Shown here: piece by piece, positions 9,851 through 20,639 of the stretch
Position numbering within the stretch: the stretch's first letter is position 1
Layout: every line of letters starts with the position of its first letter
From: Epiperipatus broadwayi
Lineage: Eukaryota > Onychophora > Udeonychophora > Euonychophora > Peripatidae
Direction of reading: 5' to 3'
DNA: 64,000 bases
Assembly (NCBI GenBank): GCA_028023455.1
Contig: JAQFVV010000013.1
Span: 6,216,811 to 6,280,810 of the forward strand
The notes under the pieces: model-generated
Seen by the model: the letters and a program-made list of their open reading frames with translations, nothing else
Told to the model about the DNA's origin: nothing
The model's database searches: none
Position numbers and translations under genes: made by a program

Positions 9851-11980
9851 GTAATTAAGACATATATAATAAAAAGACTAATTCTAATTTTTATCAGGAT
9901 ATTCAGATGTTTCAAGTGTAAAGATCATGTGATAAATAAGAGTTATTCATGAAATGCATGTATAGTGAGAGAGATTGTCCTAGGAAATTTTACACTAAAC
10001 CATAATTCCAAATTCATAACAATCTGTAAAAAAGTATGTCATAAATTAGAAAAATTCGATAAAGTTGTTGCAGAAGAAGATTTAATTAAATTACAATAAA
10101 ATTATGTTTAAAATATAATATCAAACTTAATATTAAAAATTTAATATCAAACTAAATATCACACTAATGTTTAAATAGAAATTTAATTATTTATTTGATG
10201 GAACGGCAACTTATTTCCAGACCGATAAATTAGTTATGACAAAAATATTTATCCAACAAGAATTGGAGGATTTTTTATATCAAATTTTGCTAAGTAAAAG
10301 ATCATAATTTTTTTTATAGATGGTGTAAATTAAGTTGATATCATTCAATATTATATAACTATTCAAAATCTGTATTTTCTAAATTTAGTTTCTTTTTTAA
10401 TAAAACAAAAAAAAAAGGTGAGGTAATACATCAAAACATATTATTTTATATAAATCAGTTTAATTGTAAATAGATTATTTTTCAAGCTTGACTACTTCTC
10501 TTTATTTGTTATATTATAACAAACATATTGCAATCACATTTTTAAAATAGTATTTTTAAAAAATAAAATATTGCATAGAACATTTTTAGACCTTAAAATA
10601 TATAAAAATAATCTGCTTGTTTTGTTCTTCAGATCAAAACAAAATAATAGAAGTGTTCCAAGTAATGAATTTTTAGTTTTGAGAATTATTTTAATAACAT
10701 TATTATTCACATCAATGCATCATTTAGATTATTTGTAATTATTTTATAAAGATTTTTGAAACGAAAAGTTGTTGATAAATCTTGGCATGACATTATTTGG
10801 TACTTGAAAATTATTTATTACATTTGATTAAATCTGTCACACTTCTGCACATGGAATAGTAAACATTAAAATACTTTTGGTTTGTTTTTAACTTATTCAT
10901 CATTACTGAAAATATTGTAGATAAATACATACATTTGGAAACACCTTCAGTGTAGTATGAAGTTCAGAAAGAGAACATTGTGGATAATTTATTCAGATAT
11001 AATGAATATTATTAAATTTATTTTTAACATGACACTGGGATTTGAAGTAGATCTTTGGTATTTCATATTTGGAACTGATCTAATATACAAAATAAATCTG
11101 ATTTTTTTCTTACTAGCTCTCTCATTTTTTCTGCCTGCATGGAAATTTTTAGTTTTAAAATAATTAAGGAAATATGAAATATTCCCTGTAATTATGACAT
11201 TTTAGAAAACAATATTTTAACAGACATTTCATCTAATTACATTACGATCGTTATTTTCTAATTATAAAACTTTTTCTAAAAGAATTAAATTGTTTTTCTG
11301 ATATTTAAAAATAAAATTCTTTGTTTTTCATGTTTAGGTTTGACTTTTAACATTGAAGAGTTTTAGATAAATTCTTAATTAATCTCTTTTTTTAAAAAAA
11401 TAATTGTATTAAATTTGTATAGTAAACATTTTATTAAAATTGAAAGCAAATCTGTTTTACCTTTCTTAATTAATTATAAATAGAACTGTGAACTTTAATG
11501 AAATACATTTTTATTTAAACCAAATATAAATTTTTTGAATGCACTTTTTCATGCACATTCATTCACATGTATTTTGGATTTTGCATACATTTGTGCCTTT
11601 TTGCTAAATAATAAATATATTTGATCTAATAAAAAAAAATTTAAATTTATTCAGTCAGTCAAACTTTATATGCTAAAACTATACTGTTTTATTTGTTTTA
11701 TAATAATTCTTTAAGCTGAACAACTTTTATTTAATTTTTTTAAAGTTTTTCTATCTTACTTAATCTGCTTAAGGCCACAGTTCTTCATAAATACTATTTT
11801 ATGTGTGAAACCCATAAAAGTCTTACTTGAATTAGATATAAATATAAACAAAAAAATTCTGGAATAAACTCTATAATATTTAAAAATACATAATAGTTAT
11901 AGCCACTTTACAACATATCTGTCATTTTGAGTAGCATTTATAGATAAAATTTAGAATTAATAATAGAGATAAAAATTTTT
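9850..11980. other. AT-rich stretch without recognised features
   Basis: Open frames here, such as 68 codons near 10957, are of the length expected by chance at this base composition. The phrase ATGCATGTATAGTGAGAGA near 9955 recurs at about 18310, a trace of a further dispersed repeat. Nothing else is supported. Confidence 0.5.
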
Positions 11981-11986
11981 ATATTA

Positions 11987-12239
11987 AAAGCTTTTATTGA
12001 CAGTAAAATAATCATTTCTTCAACCACAATTGGTGTTTTTAGTTTAGCATAAAATTAAAGCATGTGAGGGGAGGGGTCCAGAAATTAATTAAGTCAATGC
12101 TTTGATATAAAATATAGGGATTGACTTAGGTAATTTCTGGACTCTCCATACTTTTATTTCAATTAAATCTAAAATTCAAATTGTGGTTGAAGAAACAATT
12201 CTTTAATTTTATTTTAGTGCATAGTTAATAAAAGCTCTT
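11987..12239. mobile_element. Palindromic MITE-like element
   Basis: The whole 250 bp is one imperfect palindrome. Its ends are AAAAGCTTTTATT and AATAAAAGCTCTT. Inner arms are TTTCTTCAACCACAATT against AATTGTGGTTGAAGAAA, and GGTCCAGAAATTAATTAAGTC against a GACTTAGGTAATTTCTGGAC-type partner. The centre is near 12108. It has no ORF and no hammerhead core. It fits a non-autonomous DNA transposon, but the superfamily cannot be told from the ends. Confidence 0.75.
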
Positions 12240-12324
12240 TATTATTTTTAAATTTTTAGTACTAGCACAATAAATGAAAATATAAAATTATATTGTACTT
12301 TAAATTAACTGGACACTTATAGTT

Positions 12325-12425
12325 GAAATATATATATATATATATATATATATCACTAGATATTTATGCTATAAATATATATATATATATATATATATCA
12401 ATCACTAGATATTTCTGCTATAAAT
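12325..12425. repeat. Duplicated (TA)n unit
   Basis: Two TA runs are each followed by CACTAGATATTT and TGCTATAAAT, so a unit of about 50-60 bp including the TA run has been duplicated. Confidence 0.8.
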
Positions 12426-12429
12426 TAAA

Positions 12430-13980
12430 ATAAATACCCCTTATGTATATATCATATTTAATATCTGTACATAATAATATATATGTATATCTTGTAAATG
12501 TATGTTTTAATTAGCATTTTATTTTATTTTTAATATGTTTTTTTTTAATATAAGTGTTTCCTTTGTAGTCTATTATGATTTTCTTTTTCATGTTGATAGA
12601 TTTTCTTTTCCTGGTATTTCTGCATTATTTTTTTAAATAGTCTTATTTTGTGTGGTATTTTTCTTTTGCATTGCACTTAATTTATATAGATATGTGTCAA
12701 AATAAAAGAAAATCTGTGATATAGAATGTTTCAAATCTATAAATTATTCTTGCATTTTTAAAAATTTATTTCTTATTTACTATTGCAGCTATTGCAAGTA
12801 ACTGTTTATAGTATATATTAATTCTTTATAATTAAATATTTTTTTTCAATTTAAATGAGGGCTTTATTACTTATTTATCATTTCAATTGACTTTTGCCTC
12901 TGTAAAGTGAAAGGTTTTATTCATTTGTTTTCAGTCAGAAGTTCCAAAAAATCATCTGACAATTTCACAGAATGGAGAAGGATTTGCATGCATTCCAAAT
13001 AGTTTTTAAGATTTTGTATGTTTAAGAAAACAGCATTTAAACATTTTTTTTACTCAAAAAATTGCAGAAAACCTATTTTAAATGACATATTTATTTACTT
13101 ACTGAGCATTACAATGGACTTTTTGTCTTTGTAAAATAAAAATTTATGTTTCATTTATTTTTACTCCTAAGCTTCAAAAAAAGTTGACATCAAAATGTGT
13201 GAAATTTCATCTGATCACTGCTCTTTATTTTTTAAAGAAATTATTTTAGCTTTTTGTTCAATTGCAAATCTGGTTGATTACTAATGAAAACAGTGCTTGT
13301 AAATTATGTTTATTAAATATAATGTTTTTTTTTAATTTTAATTCAAGTTTTAATCAAATTGTTAAATTGACACAAACTACCAAATAAAATACATATATTT
13401 TTTGTACATATATTGTTTAAAACTGTTCTTTATTTCTGTAAGTAATTATCCTAAGTAAATTAAAATGTTATTAAATTGAAAAAAAATAATGCCCTCTTGC
13501 AAGCATTTTTTAAAACAAATAAAAGTTGTAAGAGTAATTGTTAATAATGTGATACATAAAGTTATTGAATATTTTTCATATTGACCCAATCCTCTGTTCC
13601 ATATTTATAAAACTAGTTGACATATTGAAAAAATAAGTATTTTAAATGGATTATGGTGGCATAGCTTAAAATTCAGCAATTCTATTGAATTTAAATATAT
13701 TAAACCTCAATTTTCAAATTTCATTTTAACTTGAAAAAATCAAAAGTTAATAAACAAATAGATTTTCCAAAATCAATAAAAGGAATTACAAAAATAAAAA
13801 TCTTATTAGAAGTCTCACATTATTAATATTCCCACACAAATGGTAACTTTCCACAATTTATATATATTAATACAATTATATTGTATATTTAATGAATTGT
13901 CTGTCATATTTGTAAAATATACCTCTTTAATTTTTCTTTTTTTCAAATTATTTCTATACATAAAATAAAAACACTGACAA
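12430..13980. other. T-rich and AT-rich stretch without recognised features
   Basis: Long T-rich runs with no convincing ORF, RNA or repeat that I can define. Confidence 0.5.
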
Positions 13981-13989
13981 AGCAAAAAC

Positions 13990-14880
13990 ATCAATTATAA
14001 ATAACTGATTGTTCTGCAAATACAGATTTAAATTTATTCACAAAATGTAATTTATTGTACAAAAGTTTATGTTCATAAATTGTCTTTTTCAATGTACATT
14101 TTGAATCATCAATATAATTGGGCCCACATTTCCATATCACTTTATATATTTGATTATATTCATTGATTTTTATTAACAATATCCTAAACCAATTATGCAA
14201 ATCTACTCTATAATCTATTATTTATATATAATAATGAAATCCATGTTACTTTGCAATATTTTTTTCTCTCTAATCTATGTACAAATTTATAAAATGTATA
14301 AAAAGTATTTTTCCAATTATATCCTACATTCAATAATTCATTATCATATATTTTAATATTAACTATTTTATCACTGGATTTTACACAACTTATTATTTCT
14401 AAATAAAAATGTTCTAATTTCAGTCAATTTATATATAGGAGGAGTGTTTGATTTGGAATGTACAAACTCCCCAATTGATAAAGATTTTAAGAATATTTTG
14501 TAATTGATTATATTATATTCTTTCCATAAAGTCAAAACAATATATTTTCTATGAATTATCCTTAGAATTAGCAGTTTATGAATAATAATATTTTATTATT
14601 GATATGGTGATAATTGTATAATTGTTCATGTATAAAAAGTTTTATATACATGATAATAAACTAAACCAAATATTTGTAATTAATTATTATGCATCATCAG
14701 TAATCTATTCTATATCCATTTACCCTAGCTTACTATTTAAATGTGACATCATTTGGTGTTCTTTTTTTTTACACAGCTGTATTATTAGCAACTTCATTAA
14801 TTTCTTTAAATCAGCGACATCATAGCCATCAATAAAATAGTTCAGAATTTGTATTTGATGATATTTATGTATATAAAAGT
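13990..14880 (-). pseudogene. Decayed protein-coding sequence, unassigned
   Basis: Several minus-strand segments stay open and read like protein, but in shifting frames. Examples are DGYDVADLKKLMKLLIIQLC (about 14830-14770), LTLWKEYNIINYKIFLKSL (about 14530-14470), YNWKNTFYTFYKFVHRLERK (about 14310-14250) and EYNQIYKVIWKCGPNYI (about 14160-14110). Codon choice looks coding, with the frame broken at least three times. A LINE C-terminal region is my best guess from the style of the sequence, but no diagnostic motif is seen and I do not assign a family. Confidence 0.4.
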
Positions 14881-14899
14881 TATTAAATTTTATTTATAA

Positions 14900-15990
14900 A
14901 ACAGATGTGTACAACTAATACTTGGGGTTCTAAATCTGTTGAGATTCATTAACATTTAGGAAAATAAAATCCAATTGATATATATTTGTCTGGTGCTTTA
15001 TAAGAAATCCATTTTTCATGTGATAATTCTTTACTAATTAGTTATGGTAATGCAGATCATTGTAGAGTGTTAAGAGTAGATTATTGTTGCTATTGTGGAA
15101 TATAATTTATAAATTTTAAAATAGATACAAGTAAATTCAGTAAAGAGTTCAATAACATTTCTGGACTGTATCATGCACAAATAGAAGCTCCAATCACTTC
15201 AATTTAGAAAACAAATCTTAACAGCACTAAACTATGAATGTACTTTATTAATAACTTGCTCATAAGTTTTAGTAATAGCTATTTAGGATTTTATTTAATA
15301 AGTTATTGGTTTATCAGTTAGAATACTTAATTGGAAAGTTTTTGGATAAATTAATGATTGAAAAAAAAGACGGGAAACATCTCATTTTGTGCAAATGAAG
15401 AAACTGTGTACTTTTTTTTTAATTTAAAAGATAAATATTTTTTAAGCAAGTTGACTCACAATGATCAAAATAAATAAAAAGAGAACTATATTGGTACACA
15501 TACACATGTATATATGTACTTTAAAACCTACATTACATTATATCTGCTTGAAACATGAATAAAGACATTTTAAAAAGGCAAATGACTCCTAAAATATATT
15601 TATGGTTGAGACAACAGTCTTCAATTGGTTCAGTTAAAAACCCCTTTTAAACATATCTTCACTATTTGTTTAGTATTTATCAATATCAAATTCCTACAAT
15701 TTGACATACAAATATCAAATTTTATGCACTGACACATTTTTATGCTGCCCACTTTAAAAATATATATATATTAATGATTATTATTAATCATTACTAGTCC
15801 AACTGAAAAGTATTGATTTTGCGAAAAAAATTTCTTGGGATCATTTGTCTTTTTCAGATGTATTTATTCATATATTTCAAGCATGATGTTTTGAAGTATA
15901 TCTAAGGTAGTACACACAGGAAAAAATATAGATGGGGTTGGAATAAAAATATTAGTGGTCGTAAATAATAAAATAAAATATATGAATCGT
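14900..15990. other. AT-rich stretch without recognised features
   Basis: No supported gene, RNA or repeat. Confidence 0.5.
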
Positions 15991-16002
15991 TAATTATAAG
16001 TA

Positions 16003-16195
16003 TAGGGGATTTGAACTCAGATTTTCAAACACCCTTCAACTATCCAATCTTATACAACTGATACACACGACCACTCACATGTAGAAAAGATAAATAATTC
16101 GTATTTCGTGCTAAACCAGCACTCATCAGTTGGTCCAGATTATCATCTCCCACACATATATATATAATCAGTGCTCAGTTAATATTAAGATTAAT
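16003..16195 (-). mobile_element. tRNA-like short repeat with hammerhead core, copy S1
   Basis: On the minus strand, GAGTTCAAATCCCC (16018-16005) is a good Pol III B box, and a tRNA-like stretch precedes it from about 16075. Upstream lies a hammerhead-like motif with CTGATGA at 16129-16123. The same arrangement occurs at 37433-37640. This resembles the SINE-like Sm-alpha repeats of schistosomes, which join a tRNA-type promoter with an active hammerhead. Here the B box is downstream of the ribozyme core. No poly(A) tail or target duplication could be fixed. Confidence 0.65.
16055..16137 (-). ncRNA. Hammerhead-like ribozyme in repeat S1
   Basis: Minus strand: ACCAA, CTGATGA (16129-16123), a perfect stem II GTGCT-GGTTT-AGCAC (16122-16108), GAAA (16107-16104), then TACG. 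The sequence GTGT in TCGTGTGTA about 30 nt later can close stem III with the A-TAC strand (one wobble), leaving GUA as the cleavage triplet. Stem I is weak here, with TCAG opposite CCAA. In copy S2 the same place reads TTGGT opposite ATCAA, five pairs including one G-U wobble, so the ancestral stem I was sound. The core residues are all present. Confidence 0.6.
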
Positions 16196-16199
16196 TAAT

Positions 16200-17560
16200 T
16201 TATACTTGGTCCATAATATTATGACAGTATCTAAGCTAAAAATGTTTAATAATAGTCACAAATATATTTATCTAATATAGATGGTGTCAAATGTGTGAGT
16301 GCAAAAATTGATACCTGTAGATCAAATTGTAATAACCCATTTATAATAAGTTAGAGAGCTTCGCCGTGTCACCTGAAGTTCAATCTAAGTAAATTTTTTT
16401 TTTTTAGGATTTCCAAGCAAATTTTGAATTTTTTTTATGTAGTCAATTAAAATCCATTTTAGCTAGCTATTCAATTATTGATCGGTCAATAGATATCTGG
16501 TTATCTTTAAAAAGAATTAAACAAGGGAAAAAATATCTTTAATTTACCATCTGCTAGGTAGAAAATTAAATAATGCAGGTTTTTTTAAAAAAATTAAAAA
16601 TAATATTCGTTGAGAGATATTAACTAAAACGAGCTTATTATCTGTTTATTTTTTTCTCTCTATATATGTCCATGTAAAAAAATGTTAATATGCTAGATCA
16701 AACATTTAAAAAAAAAAGACAATCGTTAAAAGTAATTAATAAAAATAAGCAAAGAAAATTACAATAAACTGATTGCTCAAGAACAAAATAAAATTCTTAT
16801 GCGATTACTTGTTTTCTACTTAAAATTCGTATCTTTATTCTTCTGTACTAATTCTGATTTTAAATTACTTTATTTTCCGTCCAAGATTAACTTCCTTAAT
16901 TCCTAGTGAATTCTTTTTTCTCTTCACGTGAATGACAAAGATGCTTACTATACACTGCAATTTACAAAAAATCCCCCATACTAATTACATTACTTTAAAA
17001 ATAAAATGTAATACCTAATGGCTATGTGCGCGTGAGAGTGGAAATAAAGGTAGAAACTGGCAAAAGCGAAACTGAATAAATACTGACTTTAATCACTACG
17101 TTTAAAATTTTATTTACATATACGTTTTTAAACTTTTTATCGCTATTAAACGAAATACAAAATAGGTCAACCATCAATAACATTTTCAGAGTACGCTTTA
17201 GTTAATCTGTGCCCCGTGATTTGATAAATATATATGGTTAAAGTTATTACTTTGACAATAAATCTTACAGACTTTAGTAAGTATCAAGTTCTGATTTTGT
17301 AAGAAGTTTATCATGAAGTGATAAAATTAAAGTTGTTAAAATAGATGTGTATATGTAAATTTGTAAATAACAATTTCGGGATATGAGTTTATATTAAGGA
17401 CTTAAGAATAATGTTTTTTGAATAATGGTAAACCCGGTATTGTAAAAATAAATAAATAATAATAATGAAGTGTTTATAATGTAGAATTAATAAGAAAACA
17501 AGTTATTATTTTTCAACAAATATATTTATTTATCTTTATTTGATTGTTTGTTATATATTA
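16200..17560. other. AT-rich stretch with scattered CpG
   Basis: No firm gene. The piece AAATGTGTGAGTGCAAAAATTGA near 16290 recurs near 38890 as AAATGTGTAAATGCAAAAATTTA, so part of this flank belongs to the same repeat environment as S2. A CpG-bearing scrap at 16352-16387 (AGCTTCGCCGTGTCACCTGA) stands out in base composition, but I cannot call it an exon. Confidence 0.4.
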
Positions 17561-17580
17561 TTATGTGATTATTCATATAG

Positions 17581-17627
17581 TAGGCGAACATGGATGGGCT
17601 GCCTACCAATATGCATTATCTAGCATG
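17581..17627 (+). other. Possible micro-exon
   Basis: A 47-bp island of about half G+C sits in very AT-rich DNA. It is preceded by a pyrimidine- and T-rich stretch ending in CATATAG, and followed by a strong splice donor, CATG|GTGAGT. One frame reads EHGWAAYQYALSSM and another starts at an ATG in good context (AACATGG) as MDGLPTNMHYLAW. I recognise neither. It could be a real exon of a gene whose introns fill this window, or a scrap of a repeat. Confidence 0.3.
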
Positions 17628-17756
17628 GTGAGTTTATTGTATTTTTACGTCTGAGTTTAAGATCAAGAAACACAAATGGTCTTTCTTCTCAGTTTTCTGG
17701 TAAGACAAAATGAATGTGTGTGTGAATGAAAAATATTTTTTTCCATTAAAAGAAGT

Positions 17757-18090
17757 ATGGCGTAACAAGAAGAGATCAAAAACGCAGTATTATGGATAAG
17801 AGAACAAACAGGTATAACTGACATCGTTGAAAGAATTAAAAGACTGAATTGGAGTTGGGCTGGACATATTGCTAGAAGAGATGATAATAGATGGACAATT
17901 GAAATCTTAAAACGGAATTCCAAGAGATGGTAAAAGACCCAGAAAGAAACTATATAAGAGATGGATGGATGAAATAAGAAAGTGTGCAGGAGTGATATGG
18001 AGTAAAGAAGCTAGGGATCAGAGAAGATGGATTGAAACTTGAAGACACCTTCATCCTGGGGCGGATTGATAATGTTGGATGATGCTGATT
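17757..18090 (+). pseudogene. RTE/BovB-type LINE, 3' end fragment
   Basis: Matches the last part of the copy at 18935-20300 and of 40380-40890. Decoded pieces include VTRRDQK, the RIKRLNWSWAGHIARRDDNRW-type segment (shown here only by its key residues W-WAGH-AR), a KRPRKK box and RRWIE near the end. These are the C-terminal residues of RTE ORF2. It finishes in a GATGATGCTGAT tail, as usual for this clade. At least two frameshifts are seen. Without RT it is a dead 5'-truncated copy. Confidence 0.8.
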
Positions 18091-18239
18091 TGATTGTTAT
18101 ATATATATATATAAACACATTTAAAAATATCTCTATAGCGAAATGACTATTCAATTCTTTTTCTAGGTGTTAAAAATGATTAGAAATCAGTTTCTACTGT
18201 ATGAAAAAATACTGTCATGAAAAAATATTTATTTGGTTT

Positions 18240-18920
18240 TATAGATCTATAGAAATACAGGTGTTGAGTGCCTTTAGATTACCTGCTGAGTAACAAAATT
18301 GCTGGTAAAATGCATGTATAGTGAGAGAAAGAAAGTGATCTGAATTGAGTTTGAACCAAGAGTTCTGCTAAAAATTTAATGATTTAAAATTATTGTGTAT
18401 CTAAAACTAGTCAATAGGCAACTCTACATTTTTTCTGACTAAATTTTTTAAGTTAAATGTTTTTGAAGTCCAATATGTGAGAGCAATGCATGTTTCATCC
18501 CTCAATGGCTTATTTGGCACCAATGATTACTGTTCTAAAAACCATATTTGGATTTTCCTTTTTTTTTCTCTGAATGTAAATTTTTATTGACTATAATGGT
18601 TTGAACACAAAATTATAGACTACTGGTAAACTGATTATGTGGTCTGTTCATCAAAAGCTTTGAACATATTTTTTGGCTTATGATTCTTTGGAAAAAATAA
18701 TATTTTTTAATGATGTGTCTAATGTTTATATTAAAAAGGTTTTTTTTTATAAAGCCATATTTATTAAGAATAATTTAAAGTAAGACAACCAAATTATCTG
18801 TAATACTTCAGAAGACCTGTTCTAAAAGACCATATCACTGATGTCAAAAAAAACTGTTCAGTTTAAATAGTCTAATTTTGTCAAAGAATGAGGCTTGTAT
18901 AATTTCCAAGTATAATCTTC
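18240..18920. other. Spacer between two RTE copies
   Basis: AT-rich and without an ORF. AAAATGCATGTATAGTGAGAGA near 18308 matches a place near 9955. Nothing else is supported. Confidence 0.4.
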
Positions 18921-18934
18921 GTAGAGATATATTT

Positions 18935-20300
18935 ATGGCAACATATATAGCAAATGTCTAAATGATAAAGATGTACCAGTTGATTGGAAGAATGCAGTAT
19001 TAATCTTAATATTTAAAAAAGATGATAAAGAAGATATTAAAAATTTCAGACCTATCAGCTTTTTATCAGTTTTATACAAAATTTTTACCAAGATAATTAC
19101 AACTCATCCACAGAAAACATTGGATTTCCACCCACCAAGAGAACAAGCTGGATTTAAAAGTGGTTTTAGTACAGTAAATCATATCCAGGTATTGAGGGAA
19201 ATTATAGAAAGGACAAATGAATATGAGTTGCCATTATGCTTTGGATTTGTAGATTATAAAAAGACATTTGATTCTATAAACATTTTTTCAGTGATTAAAG
19301 CATTGGATAATCAAGATATAGATCCAGGATATTGTCATATTTTAAAGAATATTTATAAAAATGCAACAGCAAGAATTAGATTACATAATGATACTAGGAA
19401 AGCCAAAATTGAGAAGGGTGTAAACCAGGGTGACTCCATATTTTCAAAACTTTTTACAGCAGCGCTGCAAGAAGTATTTTGTGGATTAAAATGGGAAGCT
19501 AAAGGAGTGAAAGTAAATAGAGTTTATTTAAGTCATTTAGATTTTGCAGATGATGTAGTTGTTTTTGCAAATAATGCTTTAGAGCTGCATGAAATGTTGC
19601 AGGAGTTATCAGATGAAAGTAGGACTAAAGATAAATGTTAAAAAGACTAAAGTAATGTTTAATGGATTTTCTCAAAATATGAAAATAAAGATTGATTATG
19701 ATGACTTAGAAGAAGTTAACAGTTACAAATACCTTGGTCAGATTATTAATACAGATGGAAACATAATGGATGAAATTAATCATAGAATTAAACTTAGTTG
19801 GAGTACTTTTGATAGAAATAACTTGATACTAAAAAGAAATATGCTTATGTGTTTGAAAAGGAAGGTTTTTAATAAATGTGTTTTACCAGTTCTTACTTAT
19901 GGATCTGAGACGTGGATACTTAATAGAAGAGCAATACAGAGACTTCAGACCACTCAAAAAATATAGAGAGATGCATGTTGGGAGTAACAAGAAGAGATCG
20001 AAAACAATATATGGATGAGAGAACAAGCAGGTGTTACTGACCTCATTGAAAAAATTAAAAGACTGAAGTGGAGTTGGGATGGACATATTGCTAGAAGAGA
20101 TGATAATAGATGGACAATTAAAATCTTAAACTAGATTCCAAAAGATTGTAAAAGACCCAGAAAGAGACACATGAGCTGGATAGATGAAATAAATTGTGCA
20201 GGAGTGATGTGGAGAAGAGAAGCTAAAGATCAGAGAAGATGGATTGAACTTGGAGAGACCCCATCCTACAGTGGATTGATAATGGTTGATGATGATATTT
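18935..20300 (+). pseudogene. RTE/BovB-type LINE, reverse transcriptase to 3' end
   Basis: Coding runs open from about 18960 and not only from the first start-like codon. In order: WKNAVLILIFKKDDKEDIKN and FRPISFLSVLYKIFTKII (RT finger), PREQAGFKSGFSTVNHI, FGFVDYKKTFDSI (motif A), GVNQGDSIFSKLF (motif B) and LDFADDVVVF (motif C with the FADD catalytic pair). After a frameshift near 19620 come GLKINVKKTKVMFN, YKYLGQIIN, VLPVLTYGSETW and AIQRLQTTQ. A second frameshift near 19962 leads to ERCMLGVTRRDR and a decayed C-terminus, then a TGATGATGAT tail. The endonuclease is missing, so this is a 5'-truncated copy. The encoded enzyme copies the element's RNA at a nicked target. Confidence 0.92.
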
Positions 20301-20421
20301 TAGTTCATTCATGTATGGGTTTTACTTGATGCCAAATCAATATTATATTGATGTATTGGGCATATAATACTTGCCATTACACAAGAACATTTGTTTTCTC
20401 AAATGGTGTGCTTGTAGAGAC

Positions 20422-20637
20422 ACTGAAATCAGAATCTCTCCAGCAATCATTTGATTGATGATGACTATCTAGACAATAGTATGTGCAGTTTGGAGAAGTA
20501 TTAGCAAAAAATTAATATTAATAAGAAAGACTGAAATCAGAATTTTTCCAGCAATCATTTGATTGATGATGACTATCTAGACAATAGTATGTGCCATCTG
20601 GAGAAGTATTAGCAAAAAATTAATATTAATAACAAAC
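20422..20637. repeat. Tandem duplication of a 108-bp unit
   Basis: Two copies (20422-20529 and 20530-20637) are nearly identical. They differ mainly at AGAATCTCTCC against AGAATTTTTCC and at GTGCAGTTTGG against GTGCCATCTGG. Each contains the palindromic AATCATTTGATTGATGATG and ends in AATTAATATTAATAA. The similarity implies a fairly recent duplication. Confidence 0.9.
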
Positions 20638-20639
20638 AA

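Noticed and set aside
17663-17923. Minus-strand frame of 86 codons
   Set aside because: Antisense to the RTE 3' fragment.
19883-20086. Minus-strand frame of 67 codons
   Set aside because: Antisense to the RTE 3' region.
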